Origin: Lentisphaerota bacterium
Lineage (GTDB): Bacteria; Verrucomicrobiota; Lentisphaeria; Victivallales; Victivallaceae
Direction: 5' to 3'
Assembly: GCA_015061695.1 (NCBI GenBank)
Contig: SUWA01000002.1
Span: 1-64,000, forward strand
DNA length: 64,000 bases
The translations under genes and the position numbers were made by a program. Below are positions 1 through 10,230 of the stretch, in pieces. The notes under the pieces were generated by a model. The model was not told the origin of the DNA. It saw only the letters and a program-made list of their open reading frames with translations, and ran no database searches. Each line of letters begins with the position of its first letter. Positions within the stretch are counted from its first letter, which is position 1.

Positions 1-1545
1 CAAGGCTATGAAAAAGCCACTCTGGATTCTTTCAAAGAGTTTCTGCGCAAAAAATACCAAACCGATGCGGCTCTGCAAAAAGCCTGGAACGAGAAAAATC
101 TGACTTTTGATACGGTCGTCATGCTGCCCTCGGCATTGATCAAAAGTGCATCCTGCGGCGCGTTGCTCGACCCGGTCAAAGATCAGAAAATCAGCGACTT
201 TTTTGAGTGGCGCAACCTGATTTTTGCCCAACAGATCATCGCTTTCGGTCAGGCAGTCAAAGAAGCCACCGGCAACCGCTGGCTGACGGGGGCATACTAT
301 GGATACACCATTGAACTTACCACCAACAATAGCCGCCCGATCCAAGATCACGGACACAACGGAATCGTGGAGATCGTCCGCTCGCCTCACATTGACTTTG
401 TGCGCGGTATTTCCCGTTACATTCTGCGCAAACAAGGAGCGTCCGATGGTGTCATGCAAGCACAGGATACATTTAAATTGCACAACAAACTTGTCTATCT
501 GGAAAATGACTTCCGCTGTTATTACACCACCGAACTTGATGCTCGTTACGGCCGCCACAAATATCCGTTTGACAGTGTAGGAGCACTTAACCGCACTTTT
601 GCCATGATGCTGGCGACCGGTATCTGTCAGTATAATTTTGATTTGACCCATGCGTTTTACGAACCGATTTTCCGAGAAGTCTGCGCGGAGCAAATCAAAA
701 TACTCGAATCGCTGCCGGAAGTAAAAGGCACCACACCCTATGAGTGCGCCATCGTTACAGCCCGCGACAGCGTTTATTACACCAAGCGCAATTTCCATGA
801 TTCGATCCTCGCACAGTCGGCAGGATTCATCATGCGCCACTTCAATACGTTGGCAATACCCTACCGCTCGCTGACGGTGGAAGATCTGCTGGAAGATGGT
901 ATCGTGCCGCCGCAGAAGCTCTATATAATGACTTCCAGTATCATGCTGACCAAAGAGCAGCGTCAGAAACTTCTGCAGCGTTTTGAGCGCGAAAAAGCCG
1001 TTGTGGTCTGGATTTATGCCGCCGGATGCACCTATCCGGGCATGACACCATCGGCAGAAGCAAATGCGGATTTTCTCGGCATCAAAACAGTGATGGACAA
1101 AACGCAGAAACGCCAGCAGATGTTCTACGGCAATAAGCAGCATTGGTATCCGACCGTCAAATCCTGCCCGTGGTTCTATCCGGTAAGCGGCTTCGACGAA
1201 GTGCTGGGCAAGGACGAAAAAGGACAGCCCGTTCTGGTGCGCAAAAATCTGCGCGGTGCAACCCATTACTACACATCTATGCCTTCGCTGCCGATGGATC
1301 TGCTGGCGGATTTCGCCCAACAAGCCGGAGTCCACCGCTATAACGCTACGGCACAGGATCAGTATTGGATCGGCAACGACTATGTAAGCATTTACGCCGT
1401 TGCTTCCGGTGAAAAATCCTTTGATCTGCCCGCCGGAACCAAACTCGTGGGCATACACGGTCCGGTCGATGGTGAATATCAATCCGGCGAAAAGTTCTTT
1501 TTACACGCCGGCCAGACCGCAATTTTCCGGGTGAAAAAGCAATAA
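1..1545 (+). CDS. Glycoside hydrolase, GH42/beta-galactosidase-like (5' end outside window)
   Basis: Frame is open from base 1 (QGYEKATLDSFKEFLRKKYQTDAALQKAWNEKNLTF...), typical of GH42-like catalytic domains; the 121 start is internal. Confidence 0.65.
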   Translation, partial: QGYEKATLDSFKEFLRKKYQTDAALQKAWNEKNLTFDTVVMLPSALIKSASCGALLDPVKDQKISDFFEWRNLIFAQQIIAFGQAVKEATGNRWLTGAYYGYTIELTTNNSRPIQDHGHNGIVEIVRSPHIDFVRGISRYILRKQGASDGVMQAQDTFKLHNKLVYLENDFRCYYTTELDARYGRHKYPFDSVGALNRTFAMMLATGICQYNFDLTHAFYEPIFREVCAEQIKILESLPEVKGTTPYECAIVTARDSVYYTKRNFHDSILAQSAGFIMRHFNTLAIPYRSLTVEDLLEDGIVPPQKLYIMTSSIMLTKEQRQKLLQRFEREKAVVVWIYAAGCTYPGMTPSAEANADFLGIKTVMDKTQKRQQMFYGNKQHWYPTVKSCPWFYPVSGFDEVLGKDEKGQPVLVRKNLRGATHYYTSMPSLPMDLLADFAQQAGVHRYNATAQDQYWIGNDYVSIYAVASGEKSFDLPAGTKLVGIHGPVDGEYQSGEKFFLHAGQTAIFRVKKQ

Positions 1546-1625
1546 CAAACTGTACATTTTCACCCCGAACGATCTTGCCCTGCGCACGACAGAACTGCCG
1601 CTGCGCAGGGTATCAAATTCAAAGA

Positions 1626-2030
1626 ATGAGCGTTTTTATGGTCTATGTGCATATTGTAATGTTTCTGACATTTCAGATCATTGCCAACTTGTTTTTCAAA
1701 TGGGGGGCAAGCAATCCGGCGGCAGTGCATTGCTCTCTGGCGCAGGAGTATTGGGGATTTATCCTCGGTAATATTGTTGGCGTTACCAGCATTATTTTTA
1801 TGATCGGCATGTATAAAGCGCTGCCCGCCGCCAGCGTGGTGGCGATCGGCACCGGCGGAACTTTCCTGCTGGTACAGATCGTTATGTATTTACTTTACCG
1901 CGAACGCTTGAGCTTGACCGCCATCGGCGGGATCATGCTGATCTTTGCCGGGATCATGCTGGTGGCGTTCTGCAATCGGCCGGTTGCCGCCGATGACTCC
2001 GCGGCTGCCGGCAACCACAGTTCAAAGTAA
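1626..2030 (+). CDS. Small 4-TM DMT/EamA-SMR-like transporter protein
   Basis: Four hydrophobic segments with SMR/EamA-like pattern (FKWGA..., GTGGTFLLVQIVMYLLYRERL); ATG at 1626 more plausible than 1575. Confidence 0.6.
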   Translation: MSVFMVYVHIVMFLTFQIIANLFFKWGASNPAAVHCSLAQEYWGFILGNIVGVTSIIFMIGMYKALPAASVVAIGTGGTFLLVQIVMYLLYRERLSLTAIGGIMLIFAGIMLVAFCNRPVAADDSAAAGNHSSK

Positions 2031-2095
2031 AAAAAACCACCGGAGACTGCCGGATACCCTCACTGTATTGGTATGCTCCAATGGTGTTTTTTGCG
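2030..2095. terminator. Bidirectional terminator-like hairpin
   Basis: CACCGGAG...CTCCAATGGTG stem with inner ATACC/GGTAT pairing, T-tracts on both sides. Confidence 0.5.
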
Positions 2096-2193
2096 TGCTG
2101 TACTCAATCTTCCAGCATGGCGTTTTTCAGTTTGAGTAGTGTTTTCTTTGAGAATGATTATCATTTTTTTACCTCTCCGGTTATTGATGAAAC

Positions 2194-2225
2194 AAAAAAG
2201 GCGGCGGGATGATCCCGGCCGCCTT
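2194..2225 (-). terminator. Terminator hairpin downstream of hcp
   Basis: AAGGCGGC...GCCGCCTT inverted repeat followed by TTTTTT on the minus strand. Confidence 0.6.
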
Positions 2226-2241
2226 GGTCGCTTACAGATTT

Positions 2242-3786
2242 TTATTTGCCGGACATCATGGCAGCGATGTCGTTTTCCGGATCGGTGATCCCTTTTATAT
2301 CAAAGGTTTCGATCAGTATTTTTGCTATGTTGGGCGAGAGAAACGCCGGGAGCGTCGGCCCCAACCGGAGATTCTTAAAGCCAAGATGCAACAACGCAAG
2401 CAATACGGCTACCGCTTTCTGCTCGTACCATGCTATATCAAAGGATATGGGCAGATCGTTGATGTCTTTAACACCAAAAACTTCTTTGAGCTTCAGAGCG
2501 ATTACAGCCAAAGAGTAGCAATCATTGCACTGGCCGGCATCAAGCACCCGCGGAATACCGCCGATATTGCCGGTTACAAGTTTGTTGTAACGGTATTTGG
2601 CGCAACCGGCGGTGAGAATTACTGTATCTTTCGGCAGATTTTCTGCTACAGTGGTGTAATATTGACGTTCTTTTTGTCTGCCATCACAACCTGCCATTAC
2701 AACAAAACGCTTGATCGCTCCGGACTTGACGGCTTCGACCACCTTGTCTGCCAATGCCAAGACCTGTGCATGGGCAAAACCGCCGGTGATCGTACCGTTT
2801 TCCAGTTCTACAGGCGCTTTGCATTGTTTGGCCAGCTCTATAATTGCCGAAAAATCCTTCGGTTTGCCATCTTGCCGGTCGGCGATATGCGGTACGCCCG
2901 GATATCCGGCCATTCCGGTGGTGAAAATCCGGTCTTTGTAGCTATCCTGCACCGGAGTAATACAGTTGGTCGTCATCAATATCGGCCCATTGAATGTAGC
3001 GAATTCTTTATTTTGCAAGTGCCAGGCATTGCCGTAGTTACCGTAAAGATGCGGATACTTTTTCAGTTCCGGATAGTAGTGCGCCGGAAGCATTTCGCTA
3101 TGAGTGTAGATGTCAATCCCGGCATCTTTGCTTTGTTCCAACAGCTCCTTGAGGTCGAGCAGATCGTGTCCGGAAATCAAAATGCCGGGGCGGTCGCCAA
3201 CTCCGGTTTTGACGGAACTTATTTGCGCCTTGCCGAATGTTCCGGTATTGGCCTGATCAAGGAGTGCCATGGTTTTAACGGCAATTTCGCCGGCTTCCAG
3301 AATAAGCGCCAGCAGTCTGCCGGAATCATCTTCAGTGGCAATACCCTGCAATGCTTTGAATAAAAATGCGTAAACAGCATCATCTTCTTTCCCCAGTACG
3401 GCCGCGTGTTCTGCGTAAGCGGCAATACCTTTAATTCCATAAGTAAGCAATTCGCGCAAGGAGCGGATATCTTCATTGGTACATGCCAACACGCCAACCG
3501 GGAGCAGGGGCGGATTATCCCCGGTCAGTTTTATTGCTGCATCCAATTGGTTTTGCAGTGCAGCATTGTCGAAATTGGCATTGGTAATGGTCATAAAAAG
3601 CGATTTTACAGTGAAGCGCCCCAAATGCCGATCAACTTGCCGGGTCAACGCAATGAGTTTGAGCTGCAGAATTATTTTATCCATCAGGTTGGCGGTGTCT
3701 GCCTTTTTACCGCACATGCCATTCATAGTGCAACCGGTGTTGCGGCAGGTTTCCTGACATTGAAAACAGAACATTTTTTCTTCCAT
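2242..3786 (-). CDS. hcp: Hydroxylamine reductase (hybrid-cluster protein)
   Basis: N-terminal [32 protein letters not shown] cysteine motif and full-length Hcp-like sequence. Confidence 0.95.
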   Translation of the reverse strand: MEEKMFCFQCQETCRNTGCTMNGMCGKKADTANLMDKIILQLKLIALTRQVDRHLGRFTVKSLFMTITNANFDNAALQNQLDAAIKLTGDNPPLLPVGVLACTNEDIRSLRELLTYGIKGIAAYAEHAAVLGKEDDAVYAFLFKALQGIATEDDSGRLLALILEAGEIAVKTMALLDQANTGTFGKAQISSVKTGVGDRPGILISGHDLLDLKELLEQSKDAGIDIYTHSEMLPAHYYPELKKYPHLYGNYGNAWHLQNKEFATFNGPILMTTNCITPVQDSYKDRIFTTGMAGYPGVPHIADRQDGKPKDFSAIIELAKQCKAPVELENGTITGGFAHAQVLALADKVVEAVKSGAIKRFVVMAGCDGRQKERQYYTTVAENLPKDTVILTAGCAKYRYNKLVTGNIGGIPRVLDAGQCNDCYSLAVIALKLKEVFGVKDINDLPISFDIAWYEQKAVAVLLALLHLGFKNLRLGPTLPAFLSPNIAKILIETFDIKGITDPENDIAAMMSGK

Positions 3787-3813
3787 TATGAACCTCCTGT
3801 ATAAATATTTTGT

Positions 3814-4206
3814 TTATTTTATCTTAAAAAGCACATCCCAGGTATTAAACAGAATGCTGCTTTGTGCGGTCAAATCAAAAGCATTGCCGCTCATACCGTA
3901 CTGCTTGATCAACAGCCGCAAAGAGCCGGCCAACATACGAAACACCATCTCCGGTGCAATGTCATTGCGAATTTCTCCGGCTTTTGAAGCTATGACCAAA
4001 TTTGATATGATCATGTTCCGGTGTTTGTGCATCAGATCTTTCATCAGATCCGCATACTCACGATTGTGGATAAAAAGTTCCTCGGAATACATGATATTGG
4101 CCAGCGCCGGTTCTGAAATACCGACAGCACCGGCAAGTGCTTTGGTCGTCAAGCCTTCGATACCGTATTGGGAAATCAGAAGAAATGCCGTTCGGGGAGG
4201 GCGCAT
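3814..4206 (-). CDS. TetR-family regulator, apparently internally deleted (130 aa)
   Basis: HTH part (ISQYGIEGLTTKALAGAVGISEPAL) is joined directly to C-terminal domain part (ALANIMYSEELF...GSLRLLIKQYGMSGNAFDL). Confidence 0.6.
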   Translation of the reverse strand: MRPPRTAFLLISQYGIEGLTTKALAGAVGISEPALANIMYSEELFIHNREYADLMKDLMHKHRNMIISNLVIASKAGEIRNDIAPEMVFRMLAGSLRLLIKQYGMSGNAFDLTAQSSILFNTWDVLFKIK

Positions 4207-4240
4207 GAGTGAGCGCTGAAAAAAATATGGGACTTACGGT

Positions 4241-4268
4241 TTGCAATAGATCGCGGATGTGGTATATT
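4241..4268 (+). promoter_or_regulatory. Sigma70-like promoter for alpha/beta hydrolase
   Basis: TTGCAA-N16-TATATT upstream of the gene at 4322. Confidence 0.5.
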
Positions 4269-4321
4269 AATTCCTGCATACATAACTTGCTATAACCAAT
4301 ATTATTTTCAGGAGCAAAAAA

Positions 4322-5068
4322 ATGGCAGCTGGCATGTTTAAAATCGACCCGGAATGGGATGTTGATCTTTGGTATGGCTTCAACCGTTATAAGTTTGAGT
4401 TTGAGGGACGGCTGGCGTGGGTCGTGGTGCCGGATACTCCCGCCGGCGATGGCCGCTGGAGCTGGTGTACCCAGTGGGCCGAGGCGTTTGTTCCCCGAGT
4501 CGGTACGGTTGAGCTGTTGAAGAACGGTTTTCATCATGCTCATATCGATATATTCAACACCAAAGCCAGCCCGGAGGGGGTGGCTATTATGGGGCGTTTC
4601 CATGATTGGCTGGTCAGTCGCGGGCTTTCCGCCAAGGCTAATTTGATCGGCATGAGCTGGGGCGGGTATATTTCGTTGCGCTATGCGGGGACGTTCCCGG
4701 AAAGGATCGCCGCGATCTATCTGGATGCGCCGGTTTGCAATTCAGCGGATCCCGGCAGCGAAGCCGCCGACCGGGTCAAGGCGATTTGCGAGTGCTACAA
4801 TATGAGCGTTGAGGAATTGAAAACTTCTTCACTTAATCCACTTAATAATTTGCAATTCATTGCCGATCACAAGATTCCGCTGTTTATTGCCGTCGGCGAG
4901 GATGATTTGCTGGTCAAACCGGTTACCAATATTAATTTGGTCGAAGCTGAATTGCAGCGTATGCAAGTAGAATACAAGATCATACGCCGTGAGGCCTGGG
5001 GGCATCATCCGCACGGCTTTGATGATGTATCTGAATTGCTGGAGTTCCATCAGGCCAGCCGCGCTTGA
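4322..5068 (+). CDS. Alpha/beta hydrolase
   Basis: Nucleophile elbow GMSWGG, downstream Asp (VGEDD) and His (WGHHPHG) motifs. Confidence 0.8.
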   Translation: MAAGMFKIDPEWDVDLWYGFNRYKFEFEGRLAWVVVPDTPAGDGRWSWCTQWAEAFVPRVGTVELLKNGFHHAHIDIFNTKASPEGVAIMGRFHDWLVSRGLSAKANLIGMSWGGYISLRYAGTFPERIAAIYLDAPVCNSADPGSEAADRVKAICECYNMSVEELKTSSLNPLNNLQFIADHKIPLFIAVGEDDLLVKPVTNINLVEAELQRMQVEYKIIRREAWGHHPHGFDDVSELLEFHQASRA

Positions 5069-5096
5069 GTCGCATTGCGGACTTGAACTGGTAAAG

Positions 5097-5141
5097 AAAA
5101 CGGTTCCGGAGTATTATAAAAAATACGTTCGGAACCGTTTT
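5097..5141. terminator. Bidirectional terminator between convergent genes
   Basis: AAAACGGTTCCG...CGGAACCGTTTT perfect 12-bp inverted repeat. Confidence 0.75.
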
Positions 5142-5160
5142 CTGTTGCGCTGAAAAACAA

Positions 5161-6429
5161 TCACACCAGCCACGCCGCCAGATCCGGCTCGGCTTGCAGC
5201 TGCGGAATATCTTCAAACTCGACTTCTACTACTGTACAGTATGGGTTTTGCGGCAGATCCGGCAAGCCTTTGAGCATCATCTTGCCGGATATGGCGTTAT
5301 ACTCCACTTGCAGCTCTTGCCCGGTGGCCAGCAATCTGGCGCGCAGCGGCCGGGTACCGACTTTGACCGCGGTTGCGGTTGAGCCGGGGTAGCGGAACAT
5401 ACACCAGTAACCAATCTTGCCGCGGCGTGTCCACGGTCCTTGCAAATTCAAATCCACCACGCCGGGCAGGGAAGAACCGATCAGTTCGCAGCGCTGGCTG
5501 TTGCGGATGGCTTTTTCATTATCTTTCAGCCAATCACCTACGGCTTGCAGGCGTTCGACTTCTTCGATGCGTACCCGGCCATCGGGCTGCGGCCCGATAT
5601 TCAGCAGGTAATTGGCTTCGCCCTGGGCGGCATTGACCAGGTGTTGGATCAGCTGAACCGGGGTTTTCCAATTGGGGTTGAATCGGGTATAGCCCCAGCA
5701 GCAGGAGTCGCCAATGCACATACAGCTCTCGCAGCCGCGTCCGGGCCGGGCTTGAGTAATGACTTGCTCGGGGGTGTCAAGATCTTCTTCCAGACCGGAG
5801 CGGTTGTTGATGATTATATCCGGTTGCAGCGATCTGACCATGCGGTTAAGCTCGCGCGAGCGCCAGAAGTCGATTTGACGCTCAACACCGCCCTGCAGAT
5901 CGGCCATCCAACCGCCGTCATACTCCAACAGGTCGATCTTGCCGTAATTGCTCATCAGTTCGCGCACCTGATTGTGTACATACTGCACCAGAGCTTCCTT
6001 GTTTTCCGGGTATTTCTTTTCGTTGAAATATCCCGGATAGCGCCAGTCGAGCAATGAATAATAAAAACCCACTTTAAGCCCTTCATTACGGGCGGCTTCC
6101 ACATACTCGCGCACAATATCGCGCTTGCAGCCGCGTTTGGCGCTGGTGAAGTCGGAATAAGCACTGTCAAAAAGCGAAAAACCTTCGTGGTGGCGGGTGG
6201 TCAATACAATATATTTTGCTCCGGCGCGTTGGGCCAAACTGCACCACTCCTGCGCGGCATTGACTGCAGGCTGGAACATGTCGGCCAGATAATCGTAATT
6301 CTGCGGCGCAATGCGTTCGGAATACATTGTCCATTCGCCGCGTTCCAGCAGCGTGTAGAGTCCGTAATGCACATAAATGCCGAATCTGGCAGCATGAAAC
6401 CACTCAAGTCGTTCGGAATAGCTTTTCAT
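5161..6429 (-). CDS. Alpha-L-fucosidase (GH29 family)
   Basis: YSERLEWFHAARFGIYVHYGLYTLLERGEW, AKYIVLTTRHHEGFSLFDS motifs typical of GH29. Confidence 0.85.
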   Translation of the reverse strand: MKSYSERLEWFHAARFGIYVHYGLYTLLERGEWTMYSERIAPQNYDYLADMFQPAVNAAQEWCSLAQRAGAKYIVLTTRHHEGFSLFDSAYSDFTSAKRGCKRDIVREYVEAARNEGLKVGFYYSLLDWRYPGYFNEKKYPENKEALVQYVHNQVRELMSNYGKIDLLEYDGGWMADLQGGVERQIDFWRSRELNRMVRSLQPDIIINNRSGLEEDLDTPEQVITQARPGRGCESCMCIGDSCCWGYTRFNPNWKTPVQLIQHLVNAAQGEANYLLNIGPQPDGRVRIEEVERLQAVGDWLKDNEKAIRNSQRCELIGSSLPGVVDLNLQGPWTRRGKIGYWCMFRYPGSTATAVKVGTRPLRARLLATGQELQVEYNAISGKMMLKGLPDLPQNPYCTVVEVEFEDIPQLQAEPDLAAWLV

Positions 6430-6461
6430 TTTTTTGCTTTCTGTAAGATGTTTTTGTTTTT

Positions 6462-8258
6462 TCAGCGCAGCTGTTTGAGTTCTTCAAGAATCTGATATTG
6501 GCGCTGAATATCGCCGGTTTCGTTTAATTCATACAAGAGTTCCTGCCGTCTGCGCTTCTGGTATTCTCTCCGCAGTTCGGCCGGACAATCGGCCATGATC
6601 TGCGCACATTGTTCGCCGGTCAGGTCATTATCGCGGATCAGCAGTTTCACCACTTCCGGATCGCTGCTTAAATTTTCCGGCAGATTATTCAATAATTCAG
6701 CTCCATTGTACCACTCGCCATTAAGAGCCATACTCAAAAGCTCTTTCAGAACCAACGCGCTCGGAGCGTCGCTCAACAGCGACTCGTCCAGCACTTCAGC
6801 TATTTGCCGCGGTGCATCGGAGTTATTCAGCGCCAGCAAAAGCAGCGAAGCCTCGGCATGGCGGATATTTTCGGGCCGCATGTCGTTGTATTGGACTTTT
6901 TCGACTGCCGGTACGTCGGTGTTGCTTCCCGGCGCAGTCCGGGCAAAACGTTTGTATTTATTGTAAAACTCAAACAGCCGATCGACCGGCAGGCGGAACA
7001 GGGAGGCGATTTCTTCAAAGTAAACTTCGCGCAGCATGGCATTGGGGATCAGCGCCAGCAGTTTGACGGCCTGTTCCGCAGCCGCAACTTTGCCGTTGGG
7101 GGTCTTGAGATCAAAACTGCGGCTCAAACCATTAAGCAAGATGCGCGTAAGCGGTATAGCATTTTTTACGGCCTCGTGCAGAACTTCTGCGCCTTGCGTG
7201 CGCATTATTTCGTCAGGGTCTTTACCGCCGGCAATATTTACTGCCATGATCTCAAAGTTCATCGGCAGTAGAAATTCCAGTACCCGCAAAGTACCTTGCT
7301 GACCGGCGGCGTCGGAGTCAAAGCATAAATAGAGTTTGTCGGTATAGCGCTTGAGCAGTTCAGCCTGTTCACTGCGGAACGCCAGTCCTTGCGGTGCAAC
7401 AGCCATATCAAGCCCGGCCCGATGCAGTGCAATGGTATCCAACTGGCCTTCGCAGACGATCGCAAATTTATTGCGGCGTATGGAATCGCGGGCCTGGGCC
7501 AGCCCATAGAGGATACTGCCTTTGTGAAAAATAGCAGTTTCCGGGCTGTTTACATATTTTGGGGCATTGTCATCTTTGACGATTATACGGGCGCTGAAGC
7601 CGATGACCCGGTTATTTTCATCGGTAATGCTGAATATGAGCCGATTGCGGAAACGGTCGTAGCAGCGGCCGTTTTCTTTGGCGATCGCCACCCCGGAGTT
7701 GATGATTTCCGCCTCGGTAAAGCCATGTGATTTAAGAAAATTGATCCCGGCATCCCAACTGTCCGGAGCAGCTCCGATCAGAAATTTTTCAGCAAAATCT
7801 GCCGGTATCTTGCGCGTGGCAAAGTATTGCGCGACCGGGGAGGCGGGATTTTTGAGCAGTTCCTGCCGGTAAAAATCCGCCAGCAACCGGTGCAAATCAT
7901 ACATGCGGCCGGCTTCGGAGCGTTTTTTCCGGTAAGCGGCTTCTTCCGCCGGCGAAATTTCCTGCGGAATGACTACTCCGCAACGCTGTGCCAACTGCTG
8001 CATGGCTTCGACGTAGTCCAAATTGAGGTATTCACGCATGAATTTGACCACATCGCCGCCTTTTTGACAACCAAAGCAGTAATAAAGCTGTTTGCTTTCG
8101 CTGACATGAAAGGACGGAGTCTTTTCCTGATGAAACGGACAACAGGCTTTCCAGCTGGCGTTACCGGATTTTTTCAGCGGTACAAAAGAGTTGATCACCT
8201 CAACAATATTGCTGCGGCGCACGATCTCTTCGGCTACACTTTCCGGAATCATTGGCAT
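6462..8258 (-). CDS. dnaG: DNA primase
   Basis: N-terminal zinc-finger CCPFHQEKTPSFHVS...YYCFGCQKGGD; TOPRIM region VCEGQLDTIALHRAG. Confidence 0.97.
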   Translation of the reverse strand: MPMIPESVAEEIVRRSNIVEVINSFVPLKKSGNASWKACCPFHQEKTPSFHVSESKQLYYCFGCQKGGDVVKFMREYLNLDYVEAMQQLAQRCGVVIPQEISPAEEAAYRKKRSEAGRMYDLHRLLADFYRQELLKNPASPVAQYFATRKIPADFAEKFLIGAAPDSWDAGINFLKSHGFTEAEIINSGVAIAKENGRCYDRFRNRLIFSITDENNRVIGFSARIIVKDDNAPKYVNSPETAIFHKGSILYGLAQARDSIRRNKFAIVCEGQLDTIALHRAGLDMAVAPQGLAFRSEQAELLKRYTDKLYLCFDSDAAGQQGTLRVLEFLLPMNFEIMAVNIAGGKDPDEIMRTQGAEVLHEAVKNAIPLTRILLNGLSRSFDLKTPNGKVAAAEQAVKLLALIPNAMLREVYFEEIASLFRLPVDRLFEFYNKYKRFARTAPGSNTDVPAVEKVQYNDMRPENIRHAEASLLLLALNNSDAPRQIAEVLDESLLSDAPSALVLKELLSMALNGEWYNGAELLNNLPENLSSDPEVVKLLIRDNDLTGEQCAQIMADCPAELRREYQKRRRQELLYELNETGDIQRQYQILEELKQLR

Positions 8259-8299
8259 AAAGCGATCTCAACTGCTGTTACTGGTATATGCTTTCGGTT

Positions 8300-9085
8300 T
8301 TACCGGTACTCATTCCAGCACGGTTCATTTTCAAAGCTCCAGCGGTAATAGTCTTTACCTTCGAGTTTGGAGGCAGCCGCTTCGTCCACGATCACCACTA
8401 CGTTGCGGTGAAACTGGATGGCGGAGGCTGAAATCATACTTGTAACCGGTCCTTCCACGGCTTTGGCAATAATATCGGCCTTATGCTCTCCGGTAACCAG
8501 CATGACGATCCGGCGGGCATCGAGGATCGTACCGACCCCCATAGTAAAGGCCCGGCGCGGCATACTTTCCGGCGGGTCAAAGTAGATGCAGTTCTGCTTG
8601 TAAGTTACCGGTGTAAGCGATTTATCCCGGGTGCGCGATCCCAGCGAAGAGAGCGGTTCATTAAAACCGATATGGCCATCCTGACCAATCCCCAACAGCT
8701 GCAGATCAATGCCGCCGGCGGCCGCAATGGCAGCTTCGTAACGGGCGCCTTCGCCCGGAATATCCGTCGCCATGCCATTCGGCAGATGGGTGTTGGCCTT
8801 TTTGATGTTGATGTGATTGAATAAATGTTGTTCCATGTAATAGCGATAAGAGTTTTTATCTTCCGGTGCCAGTCCGATATATTCATCCAGATTGAAACTT
8901 TTGGCGTTGGAAAAATCCAAACCTTCTTCGCGGCACATACGCGCAAGTTCGGCATAAACAGCTTCCATCGTAGCTCCGGTAGCCAAACCGAAAACCATTT
9001 CCGGATTTTTGCGCAAAGCGTCGCCCATGATCCGGGCCGTCAGTTTTACCGCTGCCGCAGCATCGGGTTGAATGATCACTTCCAT
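8300..9085 (-). CDS. nagB: Glucosamine-6-phosphate deaminase
   Basis: FGLATGATMEAVY, FNLDEYIGL, GIGQDGHIGFNEP motifs. Confidence 0.95.
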   Translation of the reverse strand: MEVIIQPDAAAAVKLTARIMGDALRKNPEMVFGLATGATMEAVYAELARMCREEGLDFSNAKSFNLDEYIGLAPEDKNSYRYYMEQHLFNHINIKKANTHLPNGMATDIPGEGARYEAAIAAAGGIDLQLLGIGQDGHIGFNEPLSSLGSRTRDKSLTPVTYKQNCIYFDPPESMPRRAFTMGVGTILDARRIVMLVTGEHKADIIAKAVEGPVTSMISASAIQFHRNVVVIVDEAAASKLEGKDYYRWSFENEPCWNEYR

Positions 9086-9164
9086 TTTTTACCTCTAAAA
9101 TTATTTGTTGATTTGATTATATATTAATAAAATTATTCTGATTTTCAAACGGATTTTTCAGTTT

Positions 9165-9611
9165 TTACCGGCTGCGTTCCACTTGCCCTGCCGGCATAAA
9201 TTTCACTCCATCTGCCGGCAAATCCGGATAGCGGCTCTTTATGCGGTTCAACAGCGATTCAGCAGAACTTTTTTTGCGCAGCTCAATCAAAAAAGCCGGA
9301 TGGCTGACTTCCAGAACAAGCTCGTTATCCTGAATATTCACCAGATAGAGAAATTTATTCAGCGGCGGCCCGATCAGGGACTCCCATTCGCCGCGCAAAA
9401 GCATGAGCTGGCGGGTTTGATCGTTCAGTTTTTTCTCCAGCAAATCATCCAGCAGGGTCGAAAGTTTCCTTACTCCGTTGGTTCGGCTGGTGATTTCGCT
9501 GGCAGCAAACTCTTTCCCATACCACTCGCCGAGCATATCTTCGAGTTCGCGCCGCTGCTGGTTGCTTTTGAATTTAGGGTCGAATACCCCCAACTGATGA
9601 CGGTAAGCCAT
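9165..9611 (-). CDS. dciA: DUF721 / DciA-family protein (putative replicative helicase loader)
   Basis: DUF721-like core (LRGEWESLIGPPLNKFLYLVNIQDNELVLEVSHPAFLIEL); start set at MAYRHQLG. Confidence 0.65.
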   Translation of the reverse strand: MAYRHQLGVFDPKFKSNQQRRELEDMLGEWYGKEFAASEITSRTNGVRKLSTLLDDLLEKKLNDQTRQLMLLRGEWESLIGPPLNKFLYLVNIQDNELVLEVSHPAFLIELRKKSSAESLLNRIKSRYPDLPADGVKFMPAGQVERSR

Positions 9612-9646
9612 AATGTACAGAAAAAATCCGGCTGAAGAAAGCCGCT

Positions 9647-10027
9647 TTATATATCCACGCCCCATAGCGTGAATGGGAATGCCAATGTATTAAGTACCAG
9701 TTTGCCGGGGGCAACCAGTCCTTTGCCGATATTACGGATGCCATCGCTGAAAAAACCGAATGGCGCACCTAAAGTTATTTGCACAGCCCCCAGCGGCAGG
9801 TAGAGTATTTCAAAAATATTACCGCCCATTTGCACCAGTTTGCGGCCGCCGTAGAGCGCGCCTTTGACAATACGCGGTTCTGCCACCTTGTAAACCTCAA
9901 TGGCCACCGGTGCCAATAATGCCATCGTAACCGGTTCAAAAGCCTGTGCCTCGGGCGCAAAAAATCCCGGCAGGAGCAGCAAGGCCGCCAGTAAAGCATA
10001 TTTTATAGAGTTTTTCAAAATATCCAC
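9647..10027 (-). CDS. Hypothetical exported/membrane protein
   Basis: N-terminal signal-like segment YALLAALLLLPGFFAPEAQA. Confidence 0.5.
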   Translation of the reverse strand: MDILKNSIKYALLAALLLLPGFFAPEAQAFEPVTMALLAPVAIEVYKVAEPRIVKGALYGGRKLVQMGGNIFEILYLPLGAVQITLGAPFGFFSDGIRNIGKGLVAPGKLVLNTLAFPFTLWGVDI

Positions 10028-10230
10028 CTGTCATGTTATTGATAAGAGTACAAAGTTGCAACGAATGAATATAACCCCCGCAACGCAAAATTGCAAATCA
10101 TTTACCCGCTATAATTACATTATTACCCGTTAAAGATAAATAAAAACTTGATTGCGGGGGTTGATTTTATAAAAAAATGCTTTATATTAATACTATGTAT
10201 AAATTATTTTTTTCAGGAGTTTATTGTTTT

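Noticed and set aside
4058-4603. 181-aa minus-strand ORF overlapping the TetR gene and the alpha/beta hydrolase
   Set aside because: Out of frame with TetR and antisense to the hydrolase; no recognisable domain.
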